Positions 35,451 through 43,727 of a stretch of DNA of 48,837 nucleotides are shown in pieces. The DNA is taken from the NCBI GenBank assembly GCA_016200545.1, contig JACQEO010000023.1, forward strand, positions 1 through 48,837, read 5' to 3'. This DNA is from Deltaproteobacteria bacterium (GTDB taxonomy: Bacteria; Desulfobacterota; Binatia; UTPRO1). The notes below the pieces were generated by a model. That model saw only the letters and a program-made list of their open reading frames with translations. It searched no databases and was not told the DNA's origin. Every line of letters begins with the position of its first letter. The first letter of the stretch is position 1. The position numbers and the translations under genes are program-made.

Positions 35451-35718
35451 CTGTGGTGGCGGGGGGCCGAGCCCGGATAGCCCAAAACCTTGCAGTAAAG
35501 CAAAGCGGCGCGGCGATCAGGCCGTTGTCGCGGGCCGTCAGGCCGTCAGCCGTCAGCGCCGACCTGCTCCATTGTGGTGCACGAGCGGCCCGCGAGCGGC
35601 CCATTGCTGGGGCGAGTCGATAGGAAATATGCCCCTGGCGTTAAGTACAACGAGCGGACGTGCTCGTGGAGCCTGTGACACTGGTAGCGTATCTTCCCGC
35701 TTGATCAACCATCCATCT
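35451..35718. promoter_or_regulatory. Divergent promoter region between kinase-CHAT and multiheme cytochrome
   Basis: 268 bases separate the divergent starts. On the kinase side TTGCTT and CTATCC with 17 bases between are a weak candidate promoter. The part near 35619-35718 is repeated at 39654-39738, so it belongs to the duplicated segment. No clear operator was found. Confidence 0.35.
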
Positions 35719-37131
35719 ATGCGACGGCGACTAGGAATCATCAACGACGTAATCGCGCTTGTCAATATCGTCGTGTTGCTAGCGATGAGAGCGAGCACGA
35801 TCTGCGCCGCAGCTACGGATGAGATTCCTCGTTTCGAGGGTCACGGGAAATGCGATAGGCCAATGTGCCATGGCGCTGAGATCGCCGCGCCGCTTCGACA
35901 GCAAACGTGGCTTCACGGCGGCGCTTCACAGGTAGAAGGGTCGCTCGCTCGGTCGGCACACACGAGATGGCGGAACCGTATCTTCGATCGTCACTCTGAG
36001 GCGTATCGAACGCTGACGCACTCTGAAGGCGAGACAATTGGCGGCCACATGGGCATTGATCCGACGACCAGCGCCAAGTGCCTCCGCTGCCATGCTCCGC
36101 CCGCAACGGCAGATCCGGCGGGATCGCATAGGGTCGAAGACGGGGTCAGCTGCGAGCATTGTCACGGTCCGTCTGAGTTCTGGCTCGGCGCGCACTTTCA
36201 ACGTGACTGGGCCTCGAAGCGTGGGCAGTACCTAACCCGCTGGTTCCACGATCTGTGGGATTTCGTAGCGCGCGCCGAGACCTGTGCGTCATGTCACGTC
36301 ACGATCGATCACGAGATTGTCGCGGCCGGTCACCCGGCCCTGCAGTCCGAGATAGTCGCATACTCGGCAGTGATGAAGCATTGGAATGATCTGGATAGGC
36401 TGCCGACCGGCACGTTCAGTCCGGACCCCTCGCTCTGGGCTATCGGTCAGATCGTTGGTTTGCGGATTACGGTCAAGATGATTAGTCAACGCGCCGGGCG
36501 CACCGACTTTCAGGCCATCGGTGACTACTCACATTTCACAGATAAGCAATGTTACCAATGTCATCACAAGTTGATCGAGGATGCCGTACGCCAGGCGCTA
36601 GGACATTACGAGATGGTCGATATTATCACGCAGATAGTATTTCCCGAATCACGAGGTGAATTAGACCGACTATGGACGGACCTCACAACTGCGCTGCCCG
36701 ATAGCGCCGACGAGACGCAGCGACAATCCGAACGGCTTGAGCAGTGGTTGGTTCCACAGGAGCGGCGTCTGTCGGAACACGTACTTGATCAGGTGACGAC
36801 ACGGAGATTACTGGATCGCATCACTTCGAGCGGGAATCGGCTGAAAACGATCGAACTGAACGATCACACGAGTCTCATAGACAAGTCTAGTGTGACGCGC
36901 ATCGATAACATCGGTGAGCCGTGGTGGTACACGACGGGACCACCCGAGCAGACAATCATGGCGATCGAGGCGCTCTGCGAGCCCGCGTTTCCCGGCAGGT
37001 GTGCGGCAGGTCCGGGCGGCATAGAACCGGAGCTGCGCGAGATTCTGAACGCCGTGGACGACCGCCTTCACTATCGTCCCGATCAGTTCGGAAACGCGTT
37101 GAACAGTATCAGGGCGAAGCTGTTTCACTGA
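35719..37131 (+). CDS. Cytochrome c554-like multiheme protein
   Basis: 470 residues from the ATG at 35719; earlier in-frame codons lack coding character. A hydrophobic segment (VIALVNIVVLLAMRAS) is the signal. Four standard heme sites are CLRCH, CEHCH, CASCH and CYQCH. A fifth, GKCDRPMCHG near residue 47, has CX4CH spacing as in some cytochrome c554/c552-type proteins. The order (early CH site, WLHGG, HTRWRNRIFDRHSEAYRTL, then CLRCH) fits the cytochrome_C554 family, periplasmic electron carriers or oxidoreductases. The last 180 residues have no heme sites. It is divergent from the kinase gene and was copied with it. Confidence 0.75.
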   Translation: MRRRLGIINDVIALVNIVVLLAMRASTICAAATDEIPRFEGHGKCDRPMCHGAEIAAPLRQQTWLHGGASQVEGSLARSAHTRWRNRIFDRHSEAYRTLTHSEGETIGGHMGIDPTTSAKCLRCHAPPATADPAGSHRVEDGVSCEHCHGPSEFWLGAHFQRDWASKRGQYLTRWFHDLWDFVARAETCASCHVTIDHEIVAAGHPALQSEIVAYSAVMKHWNDLDRLPTGTFSPDPSLWAIGQIVGLRITVKMISQRAGRTDFQAIGDYSHFTDKQCYQCHHKLIEDAVRQALGHYEMVDIITQIVFPESRGELDRLWTDLTTALPDSADETQRQSERLEQWLVPQERRLSEHVLDQVTTRRLLDRITSSGNRLKTIELNDHTSLIDKSSVTRIDNIGEPWWYTTGPPEQTIMAIEALCEPAFPGRCAAGPGGIEPELREILNAVDDRLHYRPDQFGNALNSIRAKLFH

Positions 37132-37207
37132 CTGCGATCCGATGCGAAGACACCTTCTCCCCTATCGAGCAGGCGCCTATCCTGCTCCCCACTGATTGAA
37201 GCCACCA

Positions 37208-37530
37208 CTACGACCGTGGTTGAAGGCAATGAGGTGGTCCCTGCCGTGAAGGCTCCGTGCGCGGCTGGCGGGCCTGAAGCGTACGCATCGCTTCCAGGCG
37301 CTCGGTCATATTGGGATGGGTGTCGACGAGCCCGCCGCCTTTGGCCCCCTCGCGGGTGAGAAGCACCTCGAAGGTATGGGCCATCGTTCCGGCCGGGTCG
37401 GCGTCGCCCTCTGCCCGCAGAATCTCGATCGCTTTTTCATCCGCATCTGCTTCTTGCGAGCGCGAGTACGCCGGCAGGACAACCATGCTGGCCCCTATGA
37501 CCGCGAGGGCGGCAACCGGTCCCCAACCTG
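37208..37530 (-). pseudogene. C-terminal fragment of an M48-family metallopeptidase
   Basis: The reverse frame reads GASMVVLPAYSRSQEADADEKA, with the EADAD-type third zinc ligand of M48 peptidases, then THPNMTERLEAMRTL, the typical C-terminus. The HEXXH-containing N-terminal part is missing. Instead the DNA continues into the IS630 remnant. It differs from the intact M48 gene at 42577. Confidence 0.6.
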
Positions 37531-38064
37531 GAATCCGGCGCAGTGCGCCGCACCTGGGCGCCGCGGGGGGCCACGCCGCTCCTGCGCCATCGGTATTCTC
37601 ACGAGCGCATTTCGGCGATCTCCGCCATCACCGTCAGCCCGCGCCGCCACCGCCTCGGCCTCTACTGCCACTTTCACTTCGCCAATATCAGCCATGTCGA
37701 GGTTGCCGTGTTCCTCCGTCTGCTGCTGCGCCACCTGCACGGCCCGGTCATCCTCCTCTGGGACGGCGGGTCGATTCACCAGGGTCCTGCCATCCGCGCG
37801 CTGTGCGCTCGGCATCCGCGCCTGCACCTTGCACCTCGAACGCTTTCCCGCCTACGCCCCCGAGCTCAACCCGGACGAGCAGGTCTGGAACCACTTCAAG
37901 GCGCGCCTCGCCAATGGCTGTCCGCTGACGATCGACGACCTGCTAGACGATCTCACACACCTCGCGCGCACCACGCGGCGCTCGCCGGCCCTGCTGCGCA
38001 GCTTCCTGCTCACGTCCGATCTGCCGTCGTTGCGTGCGCCCTGCCTTTCTATTACTTATGCAGC
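37531..38064 (+). mobile_element. Remnant of an IS630-family element (3' end)
   Basis: Reads as the second half of an IS630 DDE transposase: RRTWAPRGATP, ITVSPRRHRLGLY, ILLWDGGSIHQG (second Asp) and, in another frame, FPAYAPELNPDEQVWNHFK (final Glu). The frame shifts because TGCACCT is tandemly duplicated at 37823-37829 and 37830-37836. The N-terminal half is absent. The end 38046-38064 is an exact inverted copy of 48706-48724, taken as the terminal inverted repeat. The element is dead. Confidence 0.75.
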
Positions 38065-38131
38065 ACCCAATAACTCGGCGGGCACAGAGGACAGGACGCA
38101 GAACGCACACGAACAACACGGGATAGTCGGC

Positions 38132-38926
38132 CTAATGATGACTTGCGAGTACTCTCGCGACGTTATTTGTGGTGAATTCGCTATCTTGAGCAGCCTTATC
38201 GATCGTCACTGTGATCCAGGCTGACTTGAATGGATCAAACTTTAACAGAGCAATGAGCTTCATCCGCTCAGATACCGGGGCACCAGCGAATTCTTGCGCG
38301 CGTTTTATCTCGGGAACCCATTGCGCGCTGTACGAGGCCATAATGAGGCGATAATCATCGACGCCGATTTGGCGTACTTCGTTCTTCACAACCTTGTCTA
38401 CCCGGAACACCGCGTCTTTTAGATAAAGAATCCCCTCACGCTGCGTTATGCCGCTGCTCTTGGCGAGGCGATCGCCGTCTGGTGTTACGACAACGATGAT
38501 TTTGTTTTCAACACCCATCAGCTGCTGACTGTAATTTCCCCAACTGAATTTCTTGTTTGCCAGATACTCGCGAAACTCGGGGTCATCCTTTATGGACAAC
38601 ACACCGGCTTTTTCGAACGCCTTATAGCATAGATATTCATTGTGAGAGATAGTGCGGTTTTCTACATCGGCTTGGCCACCCATTTCGTTAAGCACGCTGA
38701 ATGGTCCTAACGGTAATACCCTGACGGCATCAAGCTGCCCATCGAGCAACCGTACGGCATCGGAATCCGATAACTCTGGTGCGGCGAATATGGAGGTAGC
38801 CATGGACAATCGGACCAACAGAACAACGGACGCGAAGAGGATCAATCTCGTGCTTATGGCCGCAGAGCACAATCGGCGGCGCAGGAGCCTTCGTGCCCAA
38901 TGACCGTGCTCGTCAGATACATGCAT
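38132..38926 (-). CDS. Unknown exported protein in AT-richer DNA
   Basis: 264 residues from the ATG at 38926; earlier ATGs are possible and no clear ribosome site decides. A basic region and TRLILFASVVLLVRLSMATS make a signal or anchor. The mature part (APELSDSDAVRLLDGQLDAV to the end) contains NEYLCYKAFEKAGVLSI, KKFSWGNYSQQLMGVENK and a C-terminal FDPFKSAWITVTIDKAAQ. Codon choice is clearly less GC-rich than in most of the window, pointing to transfer. I do not recognise a family. It lies between the two copies of the duplicated segment. Confidence 0.5.
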   Translation of the reverse strand: MHVSDEHGHWARRLLRRRLCSAAISTRLILFASVVLLVRLSMATSIFAAPELSDSDAVRLLDGQLDAVRVLPLGPFSVLNEMGGQADVENRTISHNEYLCYKAFEKAGVLSIKDDPEFREYLANKKFSWGNYSQQLMGVENKIIVVVTPDGDRLAKSSGITQREGILYLKDAVFRVDKVVKNEVRQIGVDDYRLIMASYSAQWVPEIKRAQEFAGAPVSERMKLIALLKFDPFKSAWITVTIDKAAQDSEFTTNNVARVLASHH

Positions 38927-39243
38927 CCCGTGATGAGCTGGTATCATTCGCATTGTCATCGCCCGCGCGCGACCGACGAAGTTCCCTGTCTCACGGCGGT
39001 CGTCGCCGCCCTTGGCGGTCCGCACCGACATCCGCAAGTCCGCCTGCGCCTATCACGTATGGGTACGATCGCTCGCGACTCCAGAGTGGCTGATAGTACC
39101 CCACGTTCTAGAAATCAACACGCCGGGGGGCGCAAGATTGACTTCTCCTATGCCATTGTGGCGCATCTTTGTGCTTCGTATTCGGCCACCTCAGCCGGGC
39201 GGTGATTCTCCTGCAGCCGCGATCGAGTGGGAACCGTAACCGC
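38927..39243. other. Intergenic region including the left end of the duplicated copy
   Basis: No gene is recognised. From about 39203 the sequence matches that at 32221 (GATT-C-CCTGCAGCC, then GCGAGTGGG), marking the start of the duplicated segment. Confidence 0.4.
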
Positions 39244-39660
39244 TCAGCGGCACCAGTCCGGGGGCGTCGCGCACGCGCAGACCTGGCGACAGTCGGGGCG
39301 CGTGCGGTCGATCGGGCAGTTGAGTTCCTGCTCTCCGGTCGGCGGCGTGCAGTTCCGGGGGGCAGGTGTCGGCATCGAAGACGCAACGGTTTGCCCGCGT
39401 GAGCGTCGAGGGCCGGTGCGCTCGGGGGTCGGAACAGGCTCCGGCGTGCTCGTCGGCAGCGGCTCGGGAGCACGCGCGATCAGCCCGTCCTCTGAAGGAT
39501 CGACGACGATGCGGTAGGGCTGGCCAATGGCGGAATGGGTGTACATCAGGAGGAAGCGCTTCGGGGCCAGGCGCGCGCCGAGCACCTGAATAGTATCAGG
39601 TTCGCCGTGACCGCCGAGGAACGTGCTGATGCGCGACTCTAGACGGAGCTGTTGATAGAA
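39244..39660 (-). pseudogene. 5'-truncated third copy of the module lipoprotein
   Basis: The reverse frame starts at the deletion junction with YQQLRLESRISTFLGGHGEP, continues LGARLAPKRFLLMYTH and IVVDPSEDGLIARAPEP, and ends NCPID, DCR and DWCR. The signal peptide and the first part of the domain are gone. A short ATG-started frame (39585) exists, but it has no signal and is unlikely to be functional. Confidence 0.75.
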
Positions 39661-39738
39661 ATATTGCCCCTGGCCCTATGTACGACGAGCGCTCTCGGAT
39701 GTGGTCGTGGAGCCCGTGACGCTGGTGACGATACACCC

Positions 39739-40040
39739 ATGCAAAGGCAATTAGACGACGGCAACAAAGTAATCGCGCTTGCAATTGTCGTCGCGCTAAC
39801 GTCGATAAGATCGAGCACGATCGGCGCCGCAACTACGGATGGGGTCTCTCGTTTCGAAGGTCAAGGGAAATGCGGTAGGCCGATGTGCCATGGTGTTGGG
39901 ATCGTTGCGACGCTTGGGCAGCAAGCATCGCTTCACGGCGGCGGTTCGCGGGTGGAGGGGTCGGCGCTCGCTCGGTCGGCACACACGAGATGGCGAAACC
40001 GCATCTTCGATCGTCACTCTGAGGCCTATCGAACGTTGAC
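39739..40040 (+). pseudogene. N-terminal remnant of the multiheme cytochrome
   Basis: The frame from ATG 39739 gives a signal-like segment, then RFEGQGKCGRPMCHG (the CX4CH site) and HTRWRNRIFDRHSEAYRTLT, closely matching the cytochrome at 35719. Similarity stops after this point and none of the four CxxCH sites is present. The frame stays open to 40359 with unrelated sequence. Confidence 0.75.
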
Positions 40041-40206
40041 CCGTGATCGCAATCGGGACGAGTCCAGACACGCGCGCATCGAAACACACGGCGCCGGCAT
40101 CCCCTATGACCATTGTCAGTTGATCCTTTTTTCCCGGGAAGAAACGGTCACGTTGGCCGAGAATTGGACGGGAACGGCCAGCAGCGCGCCGCGTCAGATT
40201 GCTTTA

Positions 40207-40383
40207 TTAGCAGTTCGAGATGAAAGGGCGCGAGAGCCGGGCGGTTCGGCTCCTGCGAGCAGCGGCCGAGACTGCAGTGCGCGCCGCCGTGATCCACAAC
40301 TTTTGACAATACCTCGTGCATCCTGCAATCACTGTAGTAATCCAGACTGCTATAAGTAGCTGCATACCTTGTTTCGTGACCAT
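40207..40383 (-). CDS. Small putative lipoprotein
   Basis: 58 residues from an ATG at 40383 with a strong GAGGAGGT about seven bases upstream. MQLLIAVWITTVIAGC is a clean lipoprotein signal with lipobox IAGC. The mature part is short and Arg/Ala/Ser-rich. It may be a real small lipoprotein or the truncated start of a longer one. No family is recognised. Confidence 0.35.
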   Translation of the reverse strand: MVTKQGMQLLIAVWITTVIAGCTRYCQKLWITAARTAVSAAARRSRTARLSRPFISNC

Positions 40384-40458
40384 CGGAGACCTCCTCATCA
40401 AGGCTAGTAATGTATTGTACGGCTACTTTCCGAAGATATGCAACCTTTGCGACCTCGC

Positions 40459-40830
40459 TCAGCTCAGACCGGTATAGGTCTCATTCTCATTGACAGGCTC
40501 CGCAGATCGAAGAGACATTATCTCGGCACGGTCGGGATTGGTCAAGAAGGGAGAGGAGTTGACAGCCGTATCAAGGACTGCGTGCAGTATCTGACCTTGG
40601 GCAGAAATGAGTATACCAAGCAAGTAGAAGATCCCGCCGGCGACTCCTCCGAGCAGCATTCCCGCTACGCCCATTTGGGCCGATGCCTGAAAAGCGAGGA
40701 GCATGATGCCTACGCCCACTAAGATCCCCACGATCTTGATGGAGCTACCAAAGCTTACGATTACAGTTGCGACGGAGTATGCGTCGCGATACCGCTTCCG
40801 AAGGGCATTGATCTCGGTCGTGTCGGACAT
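40459..40830 (-). CDS. Small two-TM membrane protein
   Basis: 123 residues from the ATG at 40830, with GGAGG eight bases upstream. A polar N-terminus (MSDTTEINALRKRYRDAYSV) is followed by two hydrophobic segments: IKIVGILVGVGIMLLAFQAS and a Gly-rich GVAGMLLGGVAGGIFYLLGI. A short cytoplasmic tail follows (LDTAVNSSPFLTNPDRAEIM). The type is seen as uncharacterised membrane proteins; function unknown. About 300 bases without a gene lie between its start and the next gene. Confidence 0.55.
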   Translation of the reverse strand: MSDTTEINALRKRYRDAYSVATVIVSFGSSIKIVGILVGVGIMLLAFQASAQMGVAGMLLGGVAGGIFYLLGILISAQGQILHAVLDTAVNSSPFLTNPDRAEIMSLRSAEPVNENETYTGLS

Positions 40831-41126
40831 GATTGGTAGCCTCCCTGTCTGCACCTAGCACAACTGGTTGACGGATCCGTTTATCGGACGTTGTCGCGCC
40901 CCCCTGCTTCCTCTTCTTCCCAACGGACGCTGACAGCCACCGAGCCGGGTACCAAAGCCGTGGCTCGTGTGTCAATGATTCTCACCAGAATGGGACCACG
41001 GAGCGCTGTTGAAAAGCGCCGAATCGAATGACTAATGACTTTTGCTCCAATCTGATGCAGCTTGGGCTGACCGACTCGGGAACCTGTGTTCGCTAGACTC
41101 TTGGGAGAATACACGCGCCGCCCCCG

Positions 41127-41399
41127 TTAGAAGCAACCCGCCACGAACTCGAAAGGCAGGAGCGCCACGTCCATCACCAGTGTGACCGGCACGAGCGTGA
41201 CCTTGAGTGCGGCGGGTGCGTCCAGGCTGGTGAGTCCGCGCGTGGTGGCGAAGATGTACTCGGAGTTGTATCTGCCGTCGCTCTTGTAGACACGCTCGGC
41301 GTCTTCCCCACGAGCCAGGCGCACCGACGTACCCGCCTGCACGAGGAGCACGCAGGTGCAGAGCACGACGACCAGCGCCAAGCGATGATGTCTTCTCAT
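41127..41399 (-). CDS. Small exported protein, YceK-like (tentative)
   Basis: 90 residues. The ribosome site GGGAGGAAAT precedes the ATG. The signal segment is LALVVVLCTCVLLVQAGTS. The mature part reads YIFATTRGLTSLDAPAALKV then TLVMDVALLPFEFVAGCF, resembling the 'T-RG-...-D-P...D...LP' layout of YceK/YidQ-type proteins. It lies 40 bases downstream of the next gene's start region on the same strand order and could share its transcript only through separate promoters. Assignment is weak. Confidence 0.45.
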   Translation of the reverse strand: MRRHHRLALVVVLCTCVLLVQAGTSVRLARGEDAERVYKSDGRYNSEYIFATTRGLTSLDAPAALKVTLVPVTLVMDVALLPFEFVAGCF

Positions 41400-41411
41400 G
41401 AGATTTCCTCC

Positions 41412-42359
41412 CTACACTCGTACGGCCGTCGCAGCGGCCCACGATGCCAGCTCTAGGGTGTCCGCGCGGGCGTGCTCCCAGAGTAGCTCCGTGGCGCGAT
41501 CGGGACACCAGGAGCCCGCACTCTCGCCCAAGTTCCAAAGGATAGGAGACGCCCCCAGGCTCTCGCGGAGAAACGGGTAGCGTACCACCCACCGCGGGAC
41601 CTCCGAGTCCGAAAGGTAGGGCACGGGGGACGAAAGCGTGCGTACGTCGCGCTTCAGCTTGTCCAGCGACGCAATCTTCGTGCGGCGAATGTCACGCGCC
41701 GCGTGGTGATACGCGAGAACGGTGGCGACTGCCGCGTGAACTGCCACGGAACCGTCGTCGGTACCGAGGGCTCGTGCCGCGATTCGAGCCTCGGTCTCCT
41801 CCAGGTGCCGTTCGTAGATAGCGATGGGCAATTCGACGCGCTCATAGCGCTCGAGCTCGCCGAATGCCGCCGCCGCAGCTGCGGCGGACTGCCGGAGCTC
41901 AGGTCCGGCGTCGGCAGGCGGAAGAAACGTAGCGGCGGCCGGGCGGGCTTTCTCGGTCAGCGCCGCCTCGGTCTCCACCCCTGCCGGCCCGGCGGCCGCG
42001 TACCAGAGGACGTTGTAGCCACGCCCGGCCATGCAGCGCCGGACAGCCTCGGCCTGGATCGCTGCTCCCTGGCCGAGTCCATTGATCCCCCCATAGAGCG
42101 CCCCGAGGCCCGCACCTTTTCCTGCGTTGCCCCCGAGGATGGCGGCAGTGAGCGCGCCGATGCCGGCGCCGACTACCGCGCCACCGAGGGCCAGGGAGTC
42201 GGGCCCGGGCGCCTGGGATGCAAGGTGCTCGCACTGATTCAGGTCGAGTTCGTACTCGCTCTGCGTCTTGCCGCTCGTGGCAAGGTCGACGACGGCCCGC
42301 TGGTGGGCAGCGCAGCCGGCGAGCGTGAAGACTGCGAAGACAAGGATTGCTCCTTTCAT
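41412..42359 (-). CDS. Glycine-zipper lipoprotein
   Basis: 315 residues. AAGGAGAT precedes the ATG at 42359. The lipobox is FTLAGC. Residues about 55-100 are a glycine zipper (GGAVVGAGIGALTAAILGG, then GAGLGALYGGINGLGQG) followed by RCMAGRGYNVLWYA, as in glycine-zipper surface lipoproteins. The C-terminal 180 residues are helical and have no recognised domain (ELERYERVELPIAIYERHLE). It probably sits in the outer membrane. The 3' end is 13 bases from the start of the YceK-like gene. Confidence 0.6.
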   Translation of the reverse strand: MKGAILVFAVFTLAGCAAHQRAVVDLATSGKTQSEYELDLNQCEHLASQAPGPDSLALGGAVVGAGIGALTAAILGGNAGKGAGLGALYGGINGLGQGAAIQAEAVRRCMAGRGYNVLWYAAAGPAGVETEAALTEKARPAAATFLPPADAGPELRQSAAAAAAAFGELERYERVELPIAIYERHLEETEARIAARALGTDDGSVAVHAAVATVLAYHHAARDIRRTKIASLDKLKRDVRTLSSPVPYLSDSEVPRWVVRYPFLRESLGASPILWNLGESAGSWCPDRATELLWEHARADTLELASWAAATAVRV

Positions 42360-42576
42360 GTCAGATCTCCTTTCGCGGATACCTCCAGAACGTGATGTGC
42401 GCGCGTCAGCAACCGGGACGTCCTCGAGATCCTCATTCCGGCGTCTCATGCACAAGGTCGCGCGAACGACCGAAATCGGATCACTGGCTTTCGACACCTT
42501 GCCGGGGGTGTCGAATCCCCTGAGCCCATCGCCATTGCTTGCCGACGCGTGAGCCATACTGATAGTCGGCGCGATC

Positions 42577-43692
42577 ATGCGGCCCGTGGGAGCTCGCGTC
42601 CGTGGCTCCACCGTGGCCCGCGTCGTCGCTCTCGCGATGCTCGTCGCGGGAGAGGGGTGCGCGAAGATCGCGACCGTACCGAGGCCTTCGCTGCGAGGCT
42701 GCGGCGGGCTCTTCACCTTTGCTGCGCTGCCGTATGTGAGCGGCCACGAGCAACGCAAGCTCGAGGAGTCGGTCCCGAAGGTCACGGCGAATCAGCTCGA
42801 CCTACGACTGCGCCGGAACTACTACCGGATCCTCTACGCCGAGGACGGCAGCTCGACGGGCGAGACGCGCGACGCGTTCGTGGGTCGGATGCTGTCCGAG
42901 GAACACGCACCGCCGGGCCTCCTGGCCGGTGTCGAACCTGAATCACTCAAATTCGCAGTCGCACCAACGCCGGAGCAGCGGCGAGATCTGCATTTGGCCA
43001 TCGCCGAAGCTCGTAGGCCGCTGGCGCAGCGTCTGGACCGCGTTGCGGCGAGACTCGTGTCGGCCACCGCGCGGCCCGACGTGACCTATCGCCTCGACGC
43101 ACGCATGCGACTCAATGCCGGGGCCGAGCTCGGCTTCGGGTCGCACCGGATACTCGTCGGCCCGTCGCTCGTCCTACTGGCCGAATCCGAGGACGCCCTT
43201 GCCTTCGTGCTCGGCCACGAGCTTGCCCACATCGTACACCATCACACGAAGTTCAAGGCGCTGCAGGATCTGTTCGTCTGGGTGGTGACGCTTGGCCAAG
43301 CAACCGGTCGCACCGGTGAAACCATCTCGGGGATTCTGTCGCAGGGAGGTACGGCGGCCATCAATCGCGACAAGGAGTGCGAGGCCGACTACTACGCGTT
43401 GCAGTACATGCACGGGGCCGAGTACCGACCGGAGGCGGCGGTCGAATTCTGGAAGCTCATGCTGGCCCTCAGGCCGACGACGTCCCGACAGTGGGTGCCG
43501 TTTGTCTCGGGGTACCCGCCCGAAGCCGAGCGGGTGCTCCGCCTGGCGCGCTGGGCCGAGCTCGACCTTCTTCACGGTCCCTCGACGGGTTCGCTCGCGG
43601 ACGTGCGATCATGCGAAGGCGCCGGTCCTGCTACGGTTCAAGATCTGAGCCCCGAGGACGCCATCGAGTCGTTCGGCCTCGTGCTCGAATGA
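42577..43692 (+). CDS. M48-family metallopeptidase lipoprotein
   Basis: 371 residues. The signal sequence ends GEGC (ALAMLVAGEGC), a possible lipobox. The zinc site is complete: LGHELAHIVHHHTKF near residue 212 gives HEXXH, and NRDKECEADYYALQYM near 265 gives the third ligand Glu. Similar to BepA/Oma1-like periplasmic M48 peptidases that remove misfolded outer-membrane proteins, but without the usual TPR tail. It is divergent from the glycine-zipper lipoprotein gene (217 bases). Confidence 0.8.
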   Translation: MRPVGARVRGSTVARVVALAMLVAGEGCAKIATVPRPSLRGCGGLFTFAALPYVSGHEQRKLEESVPKVTANQLDLRLRRNYYRILYAEDGSSTGETRDAFVGRMLSEEHAPPGLLAGVEPESLKFAVAPTPEQRRDLHLAIAEARRPLAQRLDRVAARLVSATARPDVTYRLDARMRLNAGAELGFGSHRILVGPSLVLLAESEDALAFVLGHELAHIVHHHTKFKALQDLFVWVVTLGQATGRTGETISGILSQGGTAAINRDKECEADYYALQYMHGAEYRPEAAVEFWKLMLALRPTTSRQWVPFVSGYPPEAERVLRLARWAELDLLHGPSTGSLADVRSCEGAGPATVQDLSPEDAIESFGLVLE

Positions 43693-43727
43693 CGCCCGAG
43701 GCCGTGGACGTCGGCGGCGGCGCGTGA

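Larger units (their letters stand above)
39203..40040. repeat. Diverged duplicate of 32221-36016 with an internal deletion of about 2.94 kb
   Basis: The left part (39203-39660) matches the lipoprotein region 32221-32680. The right part (39661-40040) matches 35624-36016, upstream of and into the cytochrome gene. At the join, GATAGAAATATTGCCCC (39654-39670) combines GATAGATGAGTTGCCCC (32676-32692) with GATAGGAAATATGCCCC (35619-35635). The whole kinase-CHAT gene is missing from this copy. Confidence 0.8.

Noticed and set aside
37316..38224. 302-residue forward frame across 37.3-38.2 kb
   Set aside because: Only its middle (FPAYAPELNPDEQVW onward) is real, as the frameshifted end of the IS630 transposase; the start is antisense to the M48 fragment.
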